From contig NZ_CP080525.1 of NCBI RefSeq assembly GCF_024746815.1, positions 6,595,190-6,659,189 on the forward strand: a DNA stretch of 64,000 nucleotides, read 5' to 3'. This DNA comes from Mesorhizobium sp. AR07 (GTDB taxonomy: Bacteria; Pseudomonadota; Alphaproteobacteria; Rhizobiales; Rhizobiaceae). Below the pieces are notes generated by a model. That model was not told where the DNA came from and did not search any database. It saw nothing but the letters and a program-made list of their open reading frames with translations. The translations under genes and the position numbers were made by a program. This document shows, in pieces, positions 32,535 through 40,923 of the stretch; position 1 is the stretch's first letter; each line of letters opens with the position of its first letter.

Positions 32535-34517
32535 TCAGCTCGCGGCCGGGGTCGAGGCATCCTGTTCCTCGACAAACCGAACCAGCACCGTCCCATCGGT
32601 GACCTGGGCGCCCTCGGTGGCGATCTCGGCGATCACCCCGTCATGCGGCGCGGCGATGCTGTGCTCCATCTTCATCGCTTCGAGGATCAGCAGCGGCTGG
32701 CCCTTGATCACCGCATCGCCCTTTGCCACGCGCACGAGCTTGACCAATCCCGGCATCGGCGCGCGCAGACTGCCGGAGCCCGCCGCTGCATCATCGGCCC
32801 GCGCCAGCGGGTCCGGCACGGCGAAGGTATAGCCAACGGCGCCTTCGAATACCGTGATGTGGCCCGGCCAGCGGGCAAGGCGTGGCGTGGCGCGAAAATC
32901 ATGCGAATTGGTGTCGTCATAGGGCTTGTCCAACGTCACCTGGAACCGCCCGTCCGGCCGCACCGAGACCTTCGCCGCGATATCGCCTTCGCCGAACTTC
33001 AGCCGTGTGCGCCGCGCCACGCTGTGGAAATGCGCATAGCCGGCAAGCGACGACCACGGGTCGCTCGATGACGGCAATGCCGCTGCGCCGGACGCGGCAA
33101 GTGCGGCGGCAGCAATGGTTTCGCCTGTCGGCGGCGGGACGATCGTCAATGCCTCATGATGCCGGCCGATTAGGCTGGTGTCGACGTCGCCGGCGGAAAA
33201 GTCCGGATCGGCGGTCAGAGCGGCAAGAAAGGCGGTGTTGACGGTCGAGCCGGCGATTTCGGTTTGCGACAGCGCCGCGCCGAGCGCTTCCAGTGCCGCC
33301 TGCCTGTCCTTTGCGTGGACGACCAGCTTGGCGATCATCGGGTCATAATAGGGCGAGATGGCATCGCCGGCCCGCACGCCGGTCTCGATGCGCATCGTGG
33401 CACCTTCGGGGGCCGCGTCCGGAAACTTCAGATGGTGCAGCGTGCCCGTTGCCGGCAAGAAACCCTTTGCCGCGTCCTCGGCATAGATGCGCGCCTCGAA
33501 GGCATGGCCGGAAAGCGTGATCTCGCTCTGCGTCTTCGGCAGCTTTTCGCCGCTGGCAATCCGCAACTGCCACTCGACCAGGTCGGTGCCGGTGACCATT
33601 TCGGTGACGGGGTGCTCGACCTGCAGGCGGGTGTTCATTTCCATGAACCAGAAGCGGTCGGCCTTCAGGCCTTGCGAGGCATCGACGATGAACTCGATGG
33701 TGCCTGCGCCGGAATAATTGATCGCCTTGGCGGCTTTCACCGCCGCATCCGCCATTGCCTGGCACAGTGCCGGCGTCATGCCGGGGGCGGGCGCTTCCTC
33801 GATCACCTTCTGGTGGCGACGCTGCGCCGAGCAGTCGCGCTCATAGAGGTGCACCGCATTGCCGAAACTATCGCCGAACACCTGCACTTCGATGTGTCGC
33901 GGCTTGTCGACATATTTCTCGACCAGCACGCGATCGTCGCCGAAGGCGGCCTTTGCCTCGCGCCGCGCACTGGACAGCGCTTCGGAAAACTCATCGGGAT
34001 GCTCGACCCGGCGCATACCCTTGCCGCCGCCGCCGGCGCGCGCCTTGATCAATACGGGATAACCGATCTCGCGTGCCTTGGAGGCAAGCAGCACGATTTC
34101 CTGCGCCTCGCCATGGTAGCCCGGCACCACCGGCACGCCGGCCTTTTCCATCAGCCGCTTGGCGGCATCCTTCAGTCCCATGGCACGGATCGAGGCTGCC
34201 GACGGGCCGATGAAGATGAGCCCCGCCACCACCACCTGGTCGACGAAATCGGGGTTTTCCGACAGGAATCCGTAACCGGGATGGATGGCTTGCGCGCCCG
34301 TCGCCTGCGCCGCGGCGATGATCTTGTCGCCGCGCAGATAGCTTTCGCCGACAGGCGAGGGGCCGATGTGAACCGCCTCGTCGGCCATCTCGACATGCAG
34401 GGATTTGGCATCGGCATCCGAATAGACGGCGACGGTGCGCACCCCCAGCTTGCGCGCCGTGCGGATGACACGGCAAGCGATCTCGCCGCGATTGGCGATC
34501 AGGATCTTGGCGAACAT
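32535..34517 (-). CDS. mccA: Methylcrotonyl-CoA carboxylase biotin-carrying alpha subunit
   Basis: A 660-residue acyl-CoA carboxylase subunit. The biotin carboxylase domain (about 1-450) begins MFAKILIANRGEIACRVIRT and includes GGGGKGMRRV and MEMNTRLQVEHPVTE. A linker follows, then a C-terminal biotinyl domain with the attachment motif EAMKMEHS (about residue 620). With MccB it carboxylates 3-methylcrotonyl-CoA in leucine breakdown. The start at MFAKILIA was chosen over 34673, which would translate a palindromic repeat. The specific substrate is inferred from the neighbours Ivd and MccB. Confidence 0.92.
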   Translation of the reverse strand: MFAKILIANRGEIACRVIRTARKLGVRTVAVYSDADAKSLHVEMADEAVHIGPSPVGESYLRGDKIIAAAQATGAQAIHPGYGFLSENPDFVDQVVVAGLIFIGPSAASIRAMGLKDAAKRLMEKAGVPVVPGYHGEAQEIVLLASKAREIGYPVLIKARAGGGGKGMRRVEHPDEFSEALSSARREAKAAFGDDRVLVEKYVDKPRHIEVQVFGDSFGNAVHLYERDCSAQRRHQKVIEEAPAPGMTPALCQAMADAAVKAAKAINYSGAGTIEFIVDASQGLKADRFWFMEMNTRLQVEHPVTEMVTGTDLVEWQLRIASGEKLPKTQSEITLSGHAFEARIYAEDAAKGFLPATGTLHHLKFPDAAPEGATMRIETGVRAGDAISPYYDPMIAKLVVHAKDRQAALEALGAALSQTEIAGSTVNTAFLAALTADPDFSAGDVDTSLIGRHHEALTIVPPPTGETIAAAALAASGAAALPSSSDPWSSLAGYAHFHSVARRTRLKFGEGDIAAKVSVRPDGRFQVTLDKPYDDTNSHDFRATPRLARWPGHITVFEGAVGYTFAVPDPLARADDAAAGSGSLRAPMPGLVKLVRVAKGDAVIKGQPLLILEAMKMEHSIAAPHDGVIAEIATEGAQVTDGTVLVRFVEEQDASTPAAS

Positions 34518-34559
34518 GGAGCCTCCCGGGTTTGCAATGGGTGACGACGGCGTTCCTTC

Positions 34560-34723
34560 GCGCCCCCCTCTGTCCTGCCGGACATCTCCCCCACAAGGGG
34601 GGAGATTGGCCGCCGCCGCCGATTTCGCCAATCTCCAACGTTGCAGCAATGAGCGAAACGCCAAAGCTGCCAATCTCCCCCCTTGTGGGGGAGATGTCCG
34701 GCAGGACAGAGGGGGGGCTGTCC
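34560..34723. repeat. Paired inverted copies of palindromic repeat family C
   Basis: GCGCCCCCCTCTGTCCTGCC then GGACATCTCCCCCACAAGGG at 34560-34610 is answered by its reverse complement at about 34668-34723. About 58 bases lie between them, including CCGATTTCGCCAATCTCCAA. It separates mccA from the upstream part of the leucine operon. Confidence 0.82.
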
Positions 34724-34808
34724 CGCCAACCTATCCGGGCGAGCAGATGCTCAACACTGTAGACCTCTCCCTTACCAAGGGAGTGCTCTACGTGGTGCCC
34801 AGTCTTGC

Positions 34809-35180
34809 CTATTTTGATGCGGCGATACTGCAGGCTCCGGCTGTGGAAACTTTCCACTTTTTCAGACCCGCTTGACAGGATTTCAATGCCTTCGCCTCCG
34901 CCGCCTGCTGCGACGATGCGTTTAGAGAGACACCGCAGATCGTGAATTCCGTCGCCCAGTTGAATGGCGTCATTGCGTAGGCGGAGTGGCCGCGCGCTGC
35001 GACGTATTCCCGGTAGTGTTTGCTGCAACCGCCCGTGGACCCTGGTGCCATGTAGACAGGAAAGCGGACGTGCCCCTTGGTTCCGGCAAGCGACTCCGCT
35101 TGGCCGATGCCTGTCATTCCGAATATAAGCGATCCCGCAAGTATCGAAGCCGCTGTTTTCTGGTAATATCTTTGTTTCAT
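34809..35180 (-). CDS. Small secreted cysteine-containing protein, unknown function
   Basis: A 123-residue protein with a signal peptide (MKQRYYQKTAASILAGSLIF then GMTGIGQA, cleavage about residue 28). The mature part has four cysteines (GGCSKHY, FTICGVS, KSCQAG, GACSIA) that may form two disulfides, and an alternating Ala/Gly/Ser composition (HSAYAMTPFNWATEFTICGV). I do not recognise a named family. It sits between the macro-domain gene and mccA on the same strand, 120 bases after the former. Confidence 0.68.
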   Translation of the reverse strand: MKQRYYQKTAASILAGSLIFGMTGIGQAESLAGTKGHVRFPVYMAPGSTGGCSKHYREYVAARGHSAYAMTPFNWATEFTICGVSLNASSQQAAEAKALKSCQAGLKKWKVSTAGACSIAASK

Positions 35181-35300
35181 TTTCGCGCCATCCCCGTTGC
35201 ACTGTGCAGGACGAGCGGTAGCGAATATCTTGCCTCGCCGCCAGTTCGCTAGCGGAGATTCGACGTTGCCTCTGTTGGTGAATCGGTTGGTCCATACAGT

Positions 35301-35828
35301 TCAGCCCTTTCGAAGAGCAGCAACGGCCTGCCGGTATAGTTCCGTCGTTTGACTGTCGAAACAGCAAAAAATGACGGTTTCAGGCACTGCTTTCTCTTTG
35401 ATGAACGTGCTGACCGTGTCGACAGCGATCTGCGTCGCCTCATCTTTCGGGTAGCGGTAGACACCCGTCGAGATCGCCGGAAACGCAACCGTGCGGCAGT
35501 CATTGGCGGCGGCGAGTTCGAGGGAGCTGATATAGCAGGAGGCCAGCAGTGCGGCTTCACCTTTGTCGCCGCCTTGCCAGACCGGCCCGACGGTGTGGAT
35601 GATGTATCGTGCCGGCAGTTTATGGCCCTTGGTGATCTTGGCTTCGCCGACCTTGCATCCATTCAACATGCGGCATTCGAACTCGAGCTCACGGCCGGCC
35701 GCGCGATGAATAGCACCATCGACCCCGCCACCACCGAGAAGCGAGGTGTTGGCGGCGTTGACGATGGCATCGACCGCCAGTTTGGTGATGTCGCCGGCAT
35801 GAACCTGAATCCGTGGACGGTCGTTCAT
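35301..35828 (-). CDS. Macro-domain ADP-ribose/O-acetyl-ADP-ribose hydrolase
   Basis: A 175-residue single macro domain. HAGDITKLAVDAIVNAANTSLLGGGGVDGAIHRAAG carries the ADP-ribose-binding NAAN and GGGGVDGAIH motifs, and later motifs are HTVGPVWQGG and AFPAISTGVYRYPKDEA. It is close to the MacroD/YmdB type that removes the acetyl group from O-acetyl-ADP-ribose or mono-ADP-ribose from proteins. The ATG is one base after the mccB stop, so it is translationally linked to leucine catabolism genes. That link is unusual; a role in acyl-ADP-ribose clearing after sirtuin action is only a guess. Confidence 0.92.
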   Translation of the reverse strand: MNDRPRIQVHAGDITKLAVDAIVNAANTSLLGGGGVDGAIHRAAGRELEFECRMLNGCKVGEAKITKGHKLPARYIIHTVGPVWQGGDKGEAALLASCYISSLELAAANDCRTVAFPAISTGVYRYPKDEATQIAVDTVSTFIKEKAVPETVIFCCFDSQTTELYRQAVAALRKG

Positions 35829-35829
35829 G

Positions 35830-37437
35830 TCACATCCTGAACACGCCGAAGCGCGTCTCCTCGATCTCGGCGTTGAGCGCGGCGGACAGGCTGAGCGCCA
35901 GCACGTCGCGCGTCTTCGCCGGGTCGATGATGCCGTCGTCCCAGAGGCGTGCGGACGAGTAGAGCGGATGCCCTTCATGCTCGTATTTCATCAGGATCGG
36001 CTTCTTGAATTTGGCTTCCTCTTCGGCGCTCCATTCGCCGCCCTTGCGCTCGATGCCTTCGCGCTTGACCATGGCGAGCACCGTCGCCGCCTGTTCCCCG
36101 CCCATCACCGAGATGCGTGCGTTCGGCCACATCCACAGGAAACGCGGTGAATAGGCGCGGCCGCACATGCCGTAATTGCCGGCGCCGAACGAACCGCCGA
36201 TGATGACGGTCACCTTCGGCACCCTGGCGGTGGCGACCGCCATCACCAGCTTGGCGCCGTCCTTGGCGATGCCGCCCGCCTCGTATTTTCGACCGACCAT
36301 GAAGCCGGTGATGTTCTGCAGGAAGACTAGCGGGATCTTGCGCTGGCAGCACAATTCGATGAAGTGCGCGCCCTTCAGTGCGCTTTCGGAAAACAGCACG
36401 CCATTGTTGGCGATGATGCCAACCGGCATGCCATGGAGATGGGCAAAGCCGGTGATCAGCGTGGTGCCGTAGTTCTGCTTGAACTCATCGAATTCGGAGC
36501 CGTCGACGACGCGCGCGATCACCTCGCGCACGTCATAGGGCTGGCGCAGATCGGTCGGCACGATGCCATAAAGTTCATCGGCCGGATGAAGCGGCGGAAT
36601 CGATTTGTGTAAGTTCAGGCTTACAGTCTTGTTCCGATTCAGGTTTTTGACGATGCGACGACAGATGGCGAGCGCGTGGTCATCGTCCATTGCGTAGTGG
36701 TCGGCAACGCCGGAAAGCCGGGTGTGCACATCCGCGCCGCCCAGATCCTCGGCGCTGACGTCCTCGCCGGTGGCCGCCTTCACCAGCGGCGGTCCACCGA
36801 GAAAAATGGTCGCCTGGTTGCGCACCATGATTGTCTCGTCGGACATTGCCGGCACATAGGCGCCGCCCGCCGTGCAGGAACCCATGACGCAGGCGATCTG
36901 CGGGATGCCGGCGGCCGACATGTTGGCCTGGTTGTAGAAGATGCGGCCGAAATGCTCGCGGTCGGGAAACACCTCGTCCTGGTTGGGCAGATTGGCGCCG
37001 CCGCTGTCGACCAGATAGATGCAAGGCAAATTGTTCTGCAGCGCGATCTCCTGCGCCCGCAAATGCTTCTTCACCGTCAGCGGATAATAGGTGCCGCCCT
37101 TCACCGTGGCGTCGTTGACGACCACCATCACCTCGGTGCCTTCGACGCGGCCGATGCCGGCGATCAAGCCGGCCGCGGAAATCTCCTCGCCATACATCGA
37201 CCATGCCGCGAACTGGCCGATCTCGAGGAAGGGTGAACCGACATCCAGCAATTGGGCGAGACGCTCGCGCGGCAACAGCTTGCCACGCGAAACGTGGCGC
37301 TCCCGCGCCTCGTCCGAGCCGCCGCGCTCGACGCTTGCAGCCTTTTCCGCAATGTCGGCGACCAGCGCCCGCATGCGCTCGGCATTGGCGCGGAAGGTGT
37401 CGGAGGCGGGGGAGATCTGGGAGGTCAGCACGGGCAT
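35830..37437 (-). CDS. mccB: Methylcrotonyl-CoA carboxylase carboxyltransferase beta subunit
   Basis: A 535-residue carboxyltransferase of the crotonase-like fold. Key stretches are GIGRVEGTEVMVVVNDATVKGGTYYPLTVKKHLRAQEIA, IYLVDSGGANLPNQDEVFPD and NITGFMVGRKYEAGGIAKDGAKLV. The sequence GGTYYPLTVKKHLRAQEIA is typical of methylcrotonyl-CoA carboxylase beta rather than propionyl-CoA carboxylase. It transfers carboxyl from MccA-biotin to 3-methylcrotonyl-CoA. It starts one base after the ivd stop and ends one base before the macro-domain gene. Confidence 0.96.
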   Translation of the reverse strand: MPVLTSQISPASDTFRANAERMRALVADIAEKAASVERGGSDEARERHVSRGKLLPRERLAQLLDVGSPFLEIGQFAAWSMYGEEISAAGLIAGIGRVEGTEVMVVVNDATVKGGTYYPLTVKKHLRAQEIALQNNLPCIYLVDSGGANLPNQDEVFPDREHFGRIFYNQANMSAAGIPQIACVMGSCTAGGAYVPAMSDETIMVRNQATIFLGGPPLVKAATGEDVSAEDLGGADVHTRLSGVADHYAMDDDHALAICRRIVKNLNRNKTVSLNLHKSIPPLHPADELYGIVPTDLRQPYDVREVIARVVDGSEFDEFKQNYGTTLITGFAHLHGMPVGIIANNGVLFSESALKGAHFIELCCQRKIPLVFLQNITGFMVGRKYEAGGIAKDGAKLVMAVATARVPKVTVIIGGSFGAGNYGMCGRAYSPRFLWMWPNARISVMGGEQAATVLAMVKREGIERKGGEWSAEEEAKFKKPILMKYEHEGHPLYSSARLWDDGIIDPAKTRDVLALSLSAALNAEIEETRFGVFRM

Positions 37438-37438
37438 G

Positions 37439-38602
37439 TTACACCCCCTCCGCCATGATTTCGCGTCCGATCAGCCAGCGGCGGATCTCGCTGGTGCCGG
37501 CGCCGATCTCGTAGAGCTTGGCGTCGCGCAACAGCCGGCCGGTCGGATAGTCGTTGATGTAGCCATTGCCGCCAAGCAGCTGGATGGCATCCAGCGCCAT
37601 CAGCGTCGCCTTTTCGGCGGCGAACAGCACGCATCCGGCGGCATCCTTGCGCGTCGTCTGGCCGCGATCGCAAGCGGCGGCGACGGCATAGACGTAGGCA
37701 CGCGCGGCGTTCATCGTCGTGTACATGTCGGCCAGCTTGCCCTGCACCAGTTGGAACTCGCCGATCGGCTGGCCGAACTGCTTGCGCTCGTGCACATAGG
37801 GGATCGCCACGTCGAGGCACGCCGCCATCAGGCCGATCGGCCCGCCGGCGAGCACGGTGCGTTCGTAGTCGAGGCCCGACATCAGCACCTCGACGCCTCG
37901 GCCTTCCTCATGCAGCACATTATCGAACGGCACTTCGACATTCTCGAACACCAACTCGCCGGTGTTGGAGCCGCGCATGCCCAGCTTGTCGAGTTTTTGC
38001 GCCACGGAAAAGCCGGCCATCGCCTTCTCGACGATGAAGGCGGTGATGCCGCGCGATTTCCGCTCCGGATCGGTCTTGGCATAGACGACCAGCGTCTCGG
38101 CGTCCGGGCCGTTGGTGATCCACATTTTGGTGCCGTTTAGCACATAGCGGTCGTTGCGTTTTTCGGCGCGCAGCTTGAGGGAGACGACGTCCGAGCCGGC
38201 ACCGGGTTCCGACATCGCCAGCGCGCCAACGCGCTCGCCCGAGCACAGCGGCGGCAGGAATTTCTCCTTCTGCGCCGGTGTTGCCCAGCGGTTGATCTGG
38301 TTGACGCAAAGGTTCGAGTGGGCGCCGTAGGAGAGGCCAACCGATGCGGAGGCGCGTGAGATTTCCTCGACCGCGATCACATGCGCAAGATAGCCCATGC
38401 CGCTGCCGCCGAAATCGGGATCGGCGGTAATGCCGAGCAAGCCGAGCGCGCCAAGTTCGCGCCACAGATGCGCCGGGAATTCGTTCGAGTGGTCGATGTC
38501 GGCGGCGATCGGCGCGATCCGGTCCTGCGCAAAGCGCCGCACCATGTCGCGCAGCGCCTCGATATCCTCGTCATGCCCGAAGCTGAGCGTGTTCGTGTAC
38601 AT
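37439..38602 (-). CDS. ivd: Isovaleryl-CoA dehydrogenase
   Basis: A 387-residue acyl-CoA dehydrogenase (FAD). Family signatures include AMSEPGAGSDVVSLKLRAEK, KMWITNGPDA, ERTVLAGGPIGLMAACLDVAIPYVHERKQFGQPIGEFQLVQGKLADMYT and QLLGGNGYINDYPTGRLLRDAKLYEIGAGTSEIRR. YERTVLAGGP and the catalytic-Glu context fit isovaleryl-CoA dehydrogenase. It makes 3-methylcrotonyl-CoA from isovaleryl-CoA and passes electrons to ETF. The start MYTNTLSFG has GGGAGGAAC upstream; the ATG at 38659 lies in a repeat. It is the first enzyme gene of the operon after tetR. Confidence 0.94.
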   Translation of the reverse strand: MYTNTLSFGHDEDIEALRDMVRRFAQDRIAPIAADIDHSNEFPAHLWRELGALGLLGITADPDFGGSGMGYLAHVIAVEEISRASASVGLSYGAHSNLCVNQINRWATPAQKEKFLPPLCSGERVGALAMSEPGAGSDVVSLKLRAEKRNDRYVLNGTKMWITNGPDAETLVVYAKTDPERKSRGITAFIVEKAMAGFSVAQKLDKLGMRGSNTGELVFENVEVPFDNVLHEEGRGVEVLMSGLDYERTVLAGGPIGLMAACLDVAIPYVHERKQFGQPIGEFQLVQGKLADMYTTMNAARAYVYAVAAACDRGQTTRKDAAGCVLFAAEKATLMALDAIQLLGGNGYINDYPTGRLLRDAKLYEIGAGTSEIRRWLIGREIMAEGV

Positions 38603-38618
38603 GCCGTTCCTCCCGCCG

Positions 38619-38660
38619 CATGACCCCGAAAATCGACTTCGATTTTCGGAAAGGATCATG
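38619..38660. repeat. Family A-like palindrome between tetR and ivd
   Basis: CATGACCCCGAAAATCGACT then TCGATTTTCGGAAAGGATCA and TG form an imperfect hairpin with stem CCGAAAATCGA/TCGATTTTCGG. It starts 7 bases after the tetR stop and ends 16 bases before the ivd start. Confidence 0.75.
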
Positions 38661-38667
38661 CGCCAAA

Positions 38668-39324
38668 TTAAAATGCTACAGCGTCCTTTGCGCGTCCGAA
38701 GGGACGCGCGGGGCTGTAGGTGCCGATGTCGATCTTCGCGCCAACCAGACGCATTGTCATTGAAAGATATGTCGCCGTCACTTCAGTGATCGACAGTCGC
38801 TCGCCCGGCCGAAACCAGACGATGACGCCGGTCATCATCTGGATCAGCGCCATGGCTGTCAGTCCGGTGTCGTCGATGCTGAACACGCCCGCCTCGGCGC
38901 CGTCGCGCAGGATGGCGCGCAGTTCCTTTTCGTAAGCCGTGCGCATCCGCAGGACCTGTGTCAGCCTGTCGGGCGACAGGCTGCGCAATTCCATATTCGA
39001 CACATGCGTGGCGTGCCGACGCTCGATATGAAAAGCGATGTGGTTTTCGACATAGGTGGCGAGCCGCTGCACGGGATTGGCGCTGGTAGGGCGGGTTGCT
39101 TCCCACGCTTCGGCCAGGCTTTCCATGTGCTCGCGCATCAGCGTGAACAGAAGCTCTTCCTTGGTCGGGAAATAGCGGTAGAGCGCAGCTGCCTGGACGC
39201 CGACTTCGGCGGCAAGCTGGCGCATAGACATTGCCTCGTAGCCAAAACGCGCGATCAGATTGACGGCCGCCTCGCGGACGGCTGCCTCGGTCTTTTCGCC
39301 ATCGGATCCGGTCGTGCGTGCCAT
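38668..39324 (-). CDS. TetR-family regulator of the leucine catabolic cluster
   Basis: A 218-residue protein starting MARTTGSDGEKTEAAVREAA. The N-terminal TetR helix-turn-helix (about 18-62, with AVNLIARFGYEAMSMRQLAAEVGVQAAALYRYFPTKEEL) is followed by an all-helical ligand domain. It is the first gene on the strand that continues with ivd-mccB, which suggests it controls them in response to an acyl-CoA. A short palindrome GAACGTTC at 39355-39362, upstream of its start, is a possible operator core. An ATG at 39345 is less likely because AAGGGG lies correctly placed before 39324. Confidence 0.9.
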   Translation of the reverse strand: MARTTGSDGEKTEAAVREAAVNLIARFGYEAMSMRQLAAEVGVQAAALYRYFPTKEELLFTLMREHMESLAEAWEATRPTSANPVQRLATYVENHIAFHIERRHATHVSNMELRSLSPDRLTQVLRMRTAYEKELRAILRDGAEAGVFSIDDTGLTAMALIQMMTGVIVWFRPGERLSITEVTATYLSMTMRLVGAKIDIGTYSPARPFGRAKDAVAF

Positions 39325-39396
39325 GCCAGCCCCTTCATGGGGCAATAATAAAACGAACGTTCAATTAATTCAAGAGCAGCCGAACCAAATCCATCG

Positions 39397-39681
39397 TTAT
39401 GCAACAATCCTGAATCCAACAAAGGCGTTTCCGGCTGCCAACTCCTCGACGTCGACCCTGGAAACCGAAGCCTCGGACGGCCCTTTCCAGAGCCGCTCGA
39501 TCATCGCCGAAACCGCTTCATCGAGGCCTGCAATCTGGGTCGTTACAGACCCGTCCGCTTCATTGCGAACCCAGCCCGCAAGACCAAGGCTTGTGGCCTC
39601 GCCCCGAGCCCAGATTCTGTAGCCGACGCCTTGCACATTGCCGTAGACGCGCGCCCGCACTTCCCTGCGATGACCTACCAT
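39397..39681 (-). CDS. Acylphosphatase
   Basis: A 94-residue enzyme with the family motif VYGNVQGVGYRIWARGEA (catalytic Arg within GxVQGVxYR) and GLAGWVRNEADGSV (catalytic Asn). It hydrolyses acylphosphates such as carbamoyl or acetyl phosphate in the cytosol. The start MVGHRREV follows a GGTGAG site; the ATG at 39735 would add an unrelated 18 residues. Length matches the usual 90-100. Confidence 0.93.
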   Translation of the reverse strand: MVGHRREVRARVYGNVQGVGYRIWARGEATSLGLAGWVRNEADGSVTTQIAGLDEAVSAMIERLWKGPSEASVSRVDVEELAAGNAFVGFRIVA

Positions 39682-39819
39682 GAATCTCACCAAGTCTGTC
39701 TCCTTGGAATCTGGCGCATGGCTCGGGGAATGCAACCCGAGACTTGCGCGAACGACGCAGTGGCTGGGCTCTCGGGCCTTTTGAAAATTAATTGACTCAG
39801 TCCATTAATTTTTTGGAAA

Positions 39820-40842
39820 ATGGAGCTGCCTATTGGGAGTTGGACGCAGATGTTGGATGAACGAAACGCGTTGGTGGCCGACATCAGGCGCTTCAATCGC
39901 TTCTACACGCGCACCGTTGGCCTTCTCAATGAGACGCTGACACAAAGCGCATTCACCTTGACCGAGGCGCGCGTACTTTTCGAACTCGGCCACCTTAATC
40001 GTCCGGCGACTTCTGAAACTGGTGGGGAGCGGGGTTTTCTTGCCAGGGCTTTTCATCTGGAGATGGGCCCAACTGCTTCCAATATCGCCAGGCAACTGCG
40101 TATCGATGCCGCCTATCTGACGCGAATTCTGCGCAATTTCGCCGGTGAGGGCCTGACCGAGACGCGGACCGATCCGGCCGACAAGCGCCGGCGGATTCTG
40201 TCGCTCACGGCAAGAGGCGAGGCGGCCCTTTCAGGGCTCCAGGCTGCGGCGGATCGCGATACGGCACGGCTCATCGCGAATTTGCCTGACCACAGATTGC
40301 ATGAGCTGGGCAGCGCCTTGCGCAAGGCCGGGGAATTGCTGGGCGATCCTGTCAGTGAAAACGGCGAGGTGACGCTGCGGCCGCACCGTGTCGGCGACGT
40401 GGGCTGGGTCGTGCAGCGGCAGGCCCAACTCTACGCCGAAGAGTATGGCTGGAACATCGAGTTCGAAGCCATGCTCGCCGAAATCGGCGCCGATTTCATC
40501 CGCAATTTCGTGCCCGGCCGCGATTTCTGCTGGATCGCCGAACGCGGCAGCGAGCCGGTTGGCGCCGTGTTCCTGGTCCATCTGGACGACGAGGCGGCAA
40601 AGCTGAGGATGCTGCATGTCGAGGCGGCGGCGCGCGGCCTGGGCATCGGCAAACGCCTGGTCGCCGAATGCGTGAGCCAGGCTCGCGCTTGCGGCTACAA
40701 GCGGCTGGTGCTGTGGACCAACGACATTCTCGTCGCGGCGCGCGCGATTTATGAGCGCGCCGGCTTCAGGTTGATCTCGGAGGAACACCACCACAGTTTC
40801 GGCAAGGAATTGACCGGCCAGACCTGGGAGCTGGATTTGTAA
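39820..40842 (+). CDS. MarR-GNAT fusion: winged-helix regulator with acetyltransferase domain
   Basis: A 340-residue protein. The N-terminal MarR domain (about 15-160) includes FTLTEARVLFELGH, IARQLRIDAAYLTRILRNFAGEGLTETRTDPADKRRRILSLTARG. The C-terminal GNAT domain (about 185-335) includes LRMLHVEAAARGLGIGKRLVAECVSQARACGYKRLVLWTNDIL and AIYERAGFRL. The MarR part has an extra stretch of about 20 residues (NRPATSETGGERGFLARAFH) between helices. Such fusions occur in alphaproteobacteria and may acetylate a small molecule or protein while binding DNA. The start at 39820 is uncertain; 39850 (MLDERNAL) is an alternative. Confidence 0.9.
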   Translation: MELPIGSWTQMLDERNALVADIRRFNRFYTRTVGLLNETLTQSAFTLTEARVLFELGHLNRPATSETGGERGFLARAFHLEMGPTASNIARQLRIDAAYLTRILRNFAGEGLTETRTDPADKRRRILSLTARGEAALSGLQAAADRDTARLIANLPDHRLHELGSALRKAGELLGDPVSENGEVTLRPHRVGDVGWVVQRQAQLYAEEYGWNIEFEAMLAEIGADFIRNFVPGRDFCWIAERGSEPVGAVFLVHLDDEAAKLRMLHVEAAARGLGIGKRLVAECVSQARACGYKRLVLWTNDILVAARAIYERAGFRLISEEHHHSFGKELTGQTWELDL

Positions 40843-40858
40843 GCGCGAGCCGGCCCCT

Positions 40859-40910
40859 GAGCATGATCCGCGAAAAGTGGGTACCGGTTTCGGAACCGAT
40901 TATGCTCAAA
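40859..40910. repeat. Intergenic palindromic repeat, family A
   Basis: GAGCATGATCCGCGAAAAGT then GGTACCGGTTTCGG and CCGATTATGCTC form an imperfect palindrome. It lies between the convergent MarR-GNAT and aminotransferase genes, 17 bases after the former stop. Confidence 0.8.
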
Positions 40911-40923
40911 TGAAAAATAGGCT

